Part shown: positions 63,066 through 64,000 of the stretch, piece by piece
How positions within the stretch are numbered: the stretch's first letter is position 1
How the letters are laid out: each line of letters begins with the position of its first letter
Source of the DNA: Megaustenia siamemsis
Taxonomy: Eukaryota > Mollusca > Gastropoda > Stylommatophora > Ariophantidae
Reading direction: 5' to 3'
Assembly: GCA_032433765.1 (NCBI GenBank)
Contig: JAVIAB010000024.1
Span: 12,855,959-12,919,958, forward strand
DNA length: 64,000 nucleotides
The notes under the pieces: model-generated
Told to the model about the DNA's origin: nothing
The model's input: only the letters and a program-made list of their open reading frames with translations
Database searches by the model: none
Made by a program: the position numbers and the translations under genes

Positions 63066-64000
63066 GGTAAATTGATTTTAACCATCAGGGGTCACATATT
63101 ACTTAATTATTATAAAAGGTGGGTTACATGTTACTTGGCTATTATAAAATGCGGGTTACATGTTACTTGGTTATTATAAAAGATGTGCCCCATGTTACTT
63201 GGCTATTATAAAAGGTGGGTTACATGTTACTTGGCTATTATAAAAGGTGGGTTACATGTTACTTGGTTATTATAAAAGATGTGCCCCATGTTACTTGGCT
63301 ATTATAAAAGGTGGGTTACATGTTACTTGGCTATTATAAAAGATGTGCCCCATGTCACTTGGCTATTATAAAAGATGTGCCCCATGTCACTTGGCTATTA
63401 TAAAAGATGTGCCCTATGTTACTTGGCTATTGTAAAAGATGTGCCCCATGTTACTTGGTTATTATAAAAGATGTGCCCTATGTTACTTGGCTATTGTAAA
63501 AGATGTGCCCCATGTTACTTGGCTATTATAAAAGATGTGCCCCATGTTACTTGGCTATTATAAAAGATGTGCCCCATGTTACTTGGCTATTATAAAAGAT
63601 GTGCCCCATGTTACTTGGCTATTATAAAAGATGTACCCCATGTTACTTGGCTATTATAAAAGATGTGCCCCATGTTACTTAGCTAATATAGAAGGAGGGT
63701 TACATGTTACTTGGCTATTAACAAAGATGTGCCCTATGTTACTTGGCTATTATAAAAGATGTGCCCTATGTTACTTGGCTATTATAAAAGATGTGCCCTA
63801 TGTTACTTGGCTATTATAAAAGATGTACCCCATGTTACTTGGCTATTAAAAAAAAGATGTGCCCCATGTTACTTGGCTATTAACAAAGATGTGCCCTATG
63901 TTACTTGGCTATTATAAAAGATGTGCCCCATGTTACTTGGCTATTAAAAAAAGATGTGCCCCATGTTACTTGGCTATTAAAAAAGATGTGCCCCATGTTA
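63066..64000 (+). repeat. 32-bp tandem array running off the window
   Basis: About 29 copies of TGTTACTTGGCTATTATAAA plus AGATGTGCCCCA, with a second subtype having AGGTGGGTTACA. The two subtypes alternate near the start (63115-63330) and the first becomes uniform later. The right boundary lies outside the window. Confidence 0.95.

Overview
The window is animal nuclear DNA from a repeat-rich region. It has no bacterial gene organisation: coding traces are short, broken by stops and frameshifts, and lie among AT-rich introns and spacers. Non-LTR retrotransposon (LINE) fragments from about nine families, tRNA-derived SINEs, Penelope-like element (PLE) remnants with a GIY-YIG nuclease and hammerhead-like cores, one mariner/Tc1-type transposase remnant and at least seventeen unrelated tandem arrays together suggest a lophotrochozoan, most likely a mollusc. 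That assignment is inference.

Layout. 1-7990: AT-rich DNA with two intra-window duplications, LINE and SINE fragments, and three decayed exons of an F-box/leucine-rich-repeat protein resembling FBXL7 (4084-4214, a truncated second copy at 6025-6105, and 7739-7985). 7988-10880: one LINE-A copy from whose coding sequence two satellites (22 bp and 19 bp) have grown in place. 10920-15300: a near-complete but broken RTE-like LINE on the minus strand, a second LINE tail and a hammerhead-like PLE remnant. 15300-20275: a 1.4-1.5 kb duplication flanking a dead mariner-like transposase. 20284-24730: dispersed repeat X, LINE-A copies, inverted PLE ends and an RNase H LINE. 24741-26331: a 51-bp array. 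26340-31660: SINEs, a G-quadruplex-prone tract, a PLE end and another RNase H LINE carrying an in-frame 93-bp duplication. 31985-37725: 59-bp and 94-bp arrays, repeat X with a SINE insertion and a newly grown 12-bp array, and LINEs. 38351-47860: a 7.2-kb, 27-bp satellite with a higher-order repeat of about 2.59 kb, flanked by inverted LINE-C copies. 47930-50660: a 392-bp SINE-like insertion with a 15-bp target-site duplication, and a 31-bp array invaded by LINE-A. 51166-52042: the only candidate intact host gene, a two-exon secreted repeat protein. 52125-59240: inverted LINE-H, a PLE GIY-YIG segment, 16-, 58- and 34-bp arrays and a classic RT fragment. 59650-64000: repeat X, LINE-A2, SINEs, LINE-E, and a 32-bp array running off the end.

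There is no operon or pathway here. The genes that interact are the mobile ones: LINE machinery presumably mobilised the SINEs, and LINE, PLE and repeat-X coding sequences have repeatedly become the seed or host of tandem arrays. The most notable signal is at 7988-10880, where the two satellite periods (22 and 19 bp) match the spacing of short direct repeats that other LINE-A copies still carry as ordinary coding sequence. Very long open frames in the arrays arise because the units are multiples of three, or contain no stop in any frame; they are not genes.
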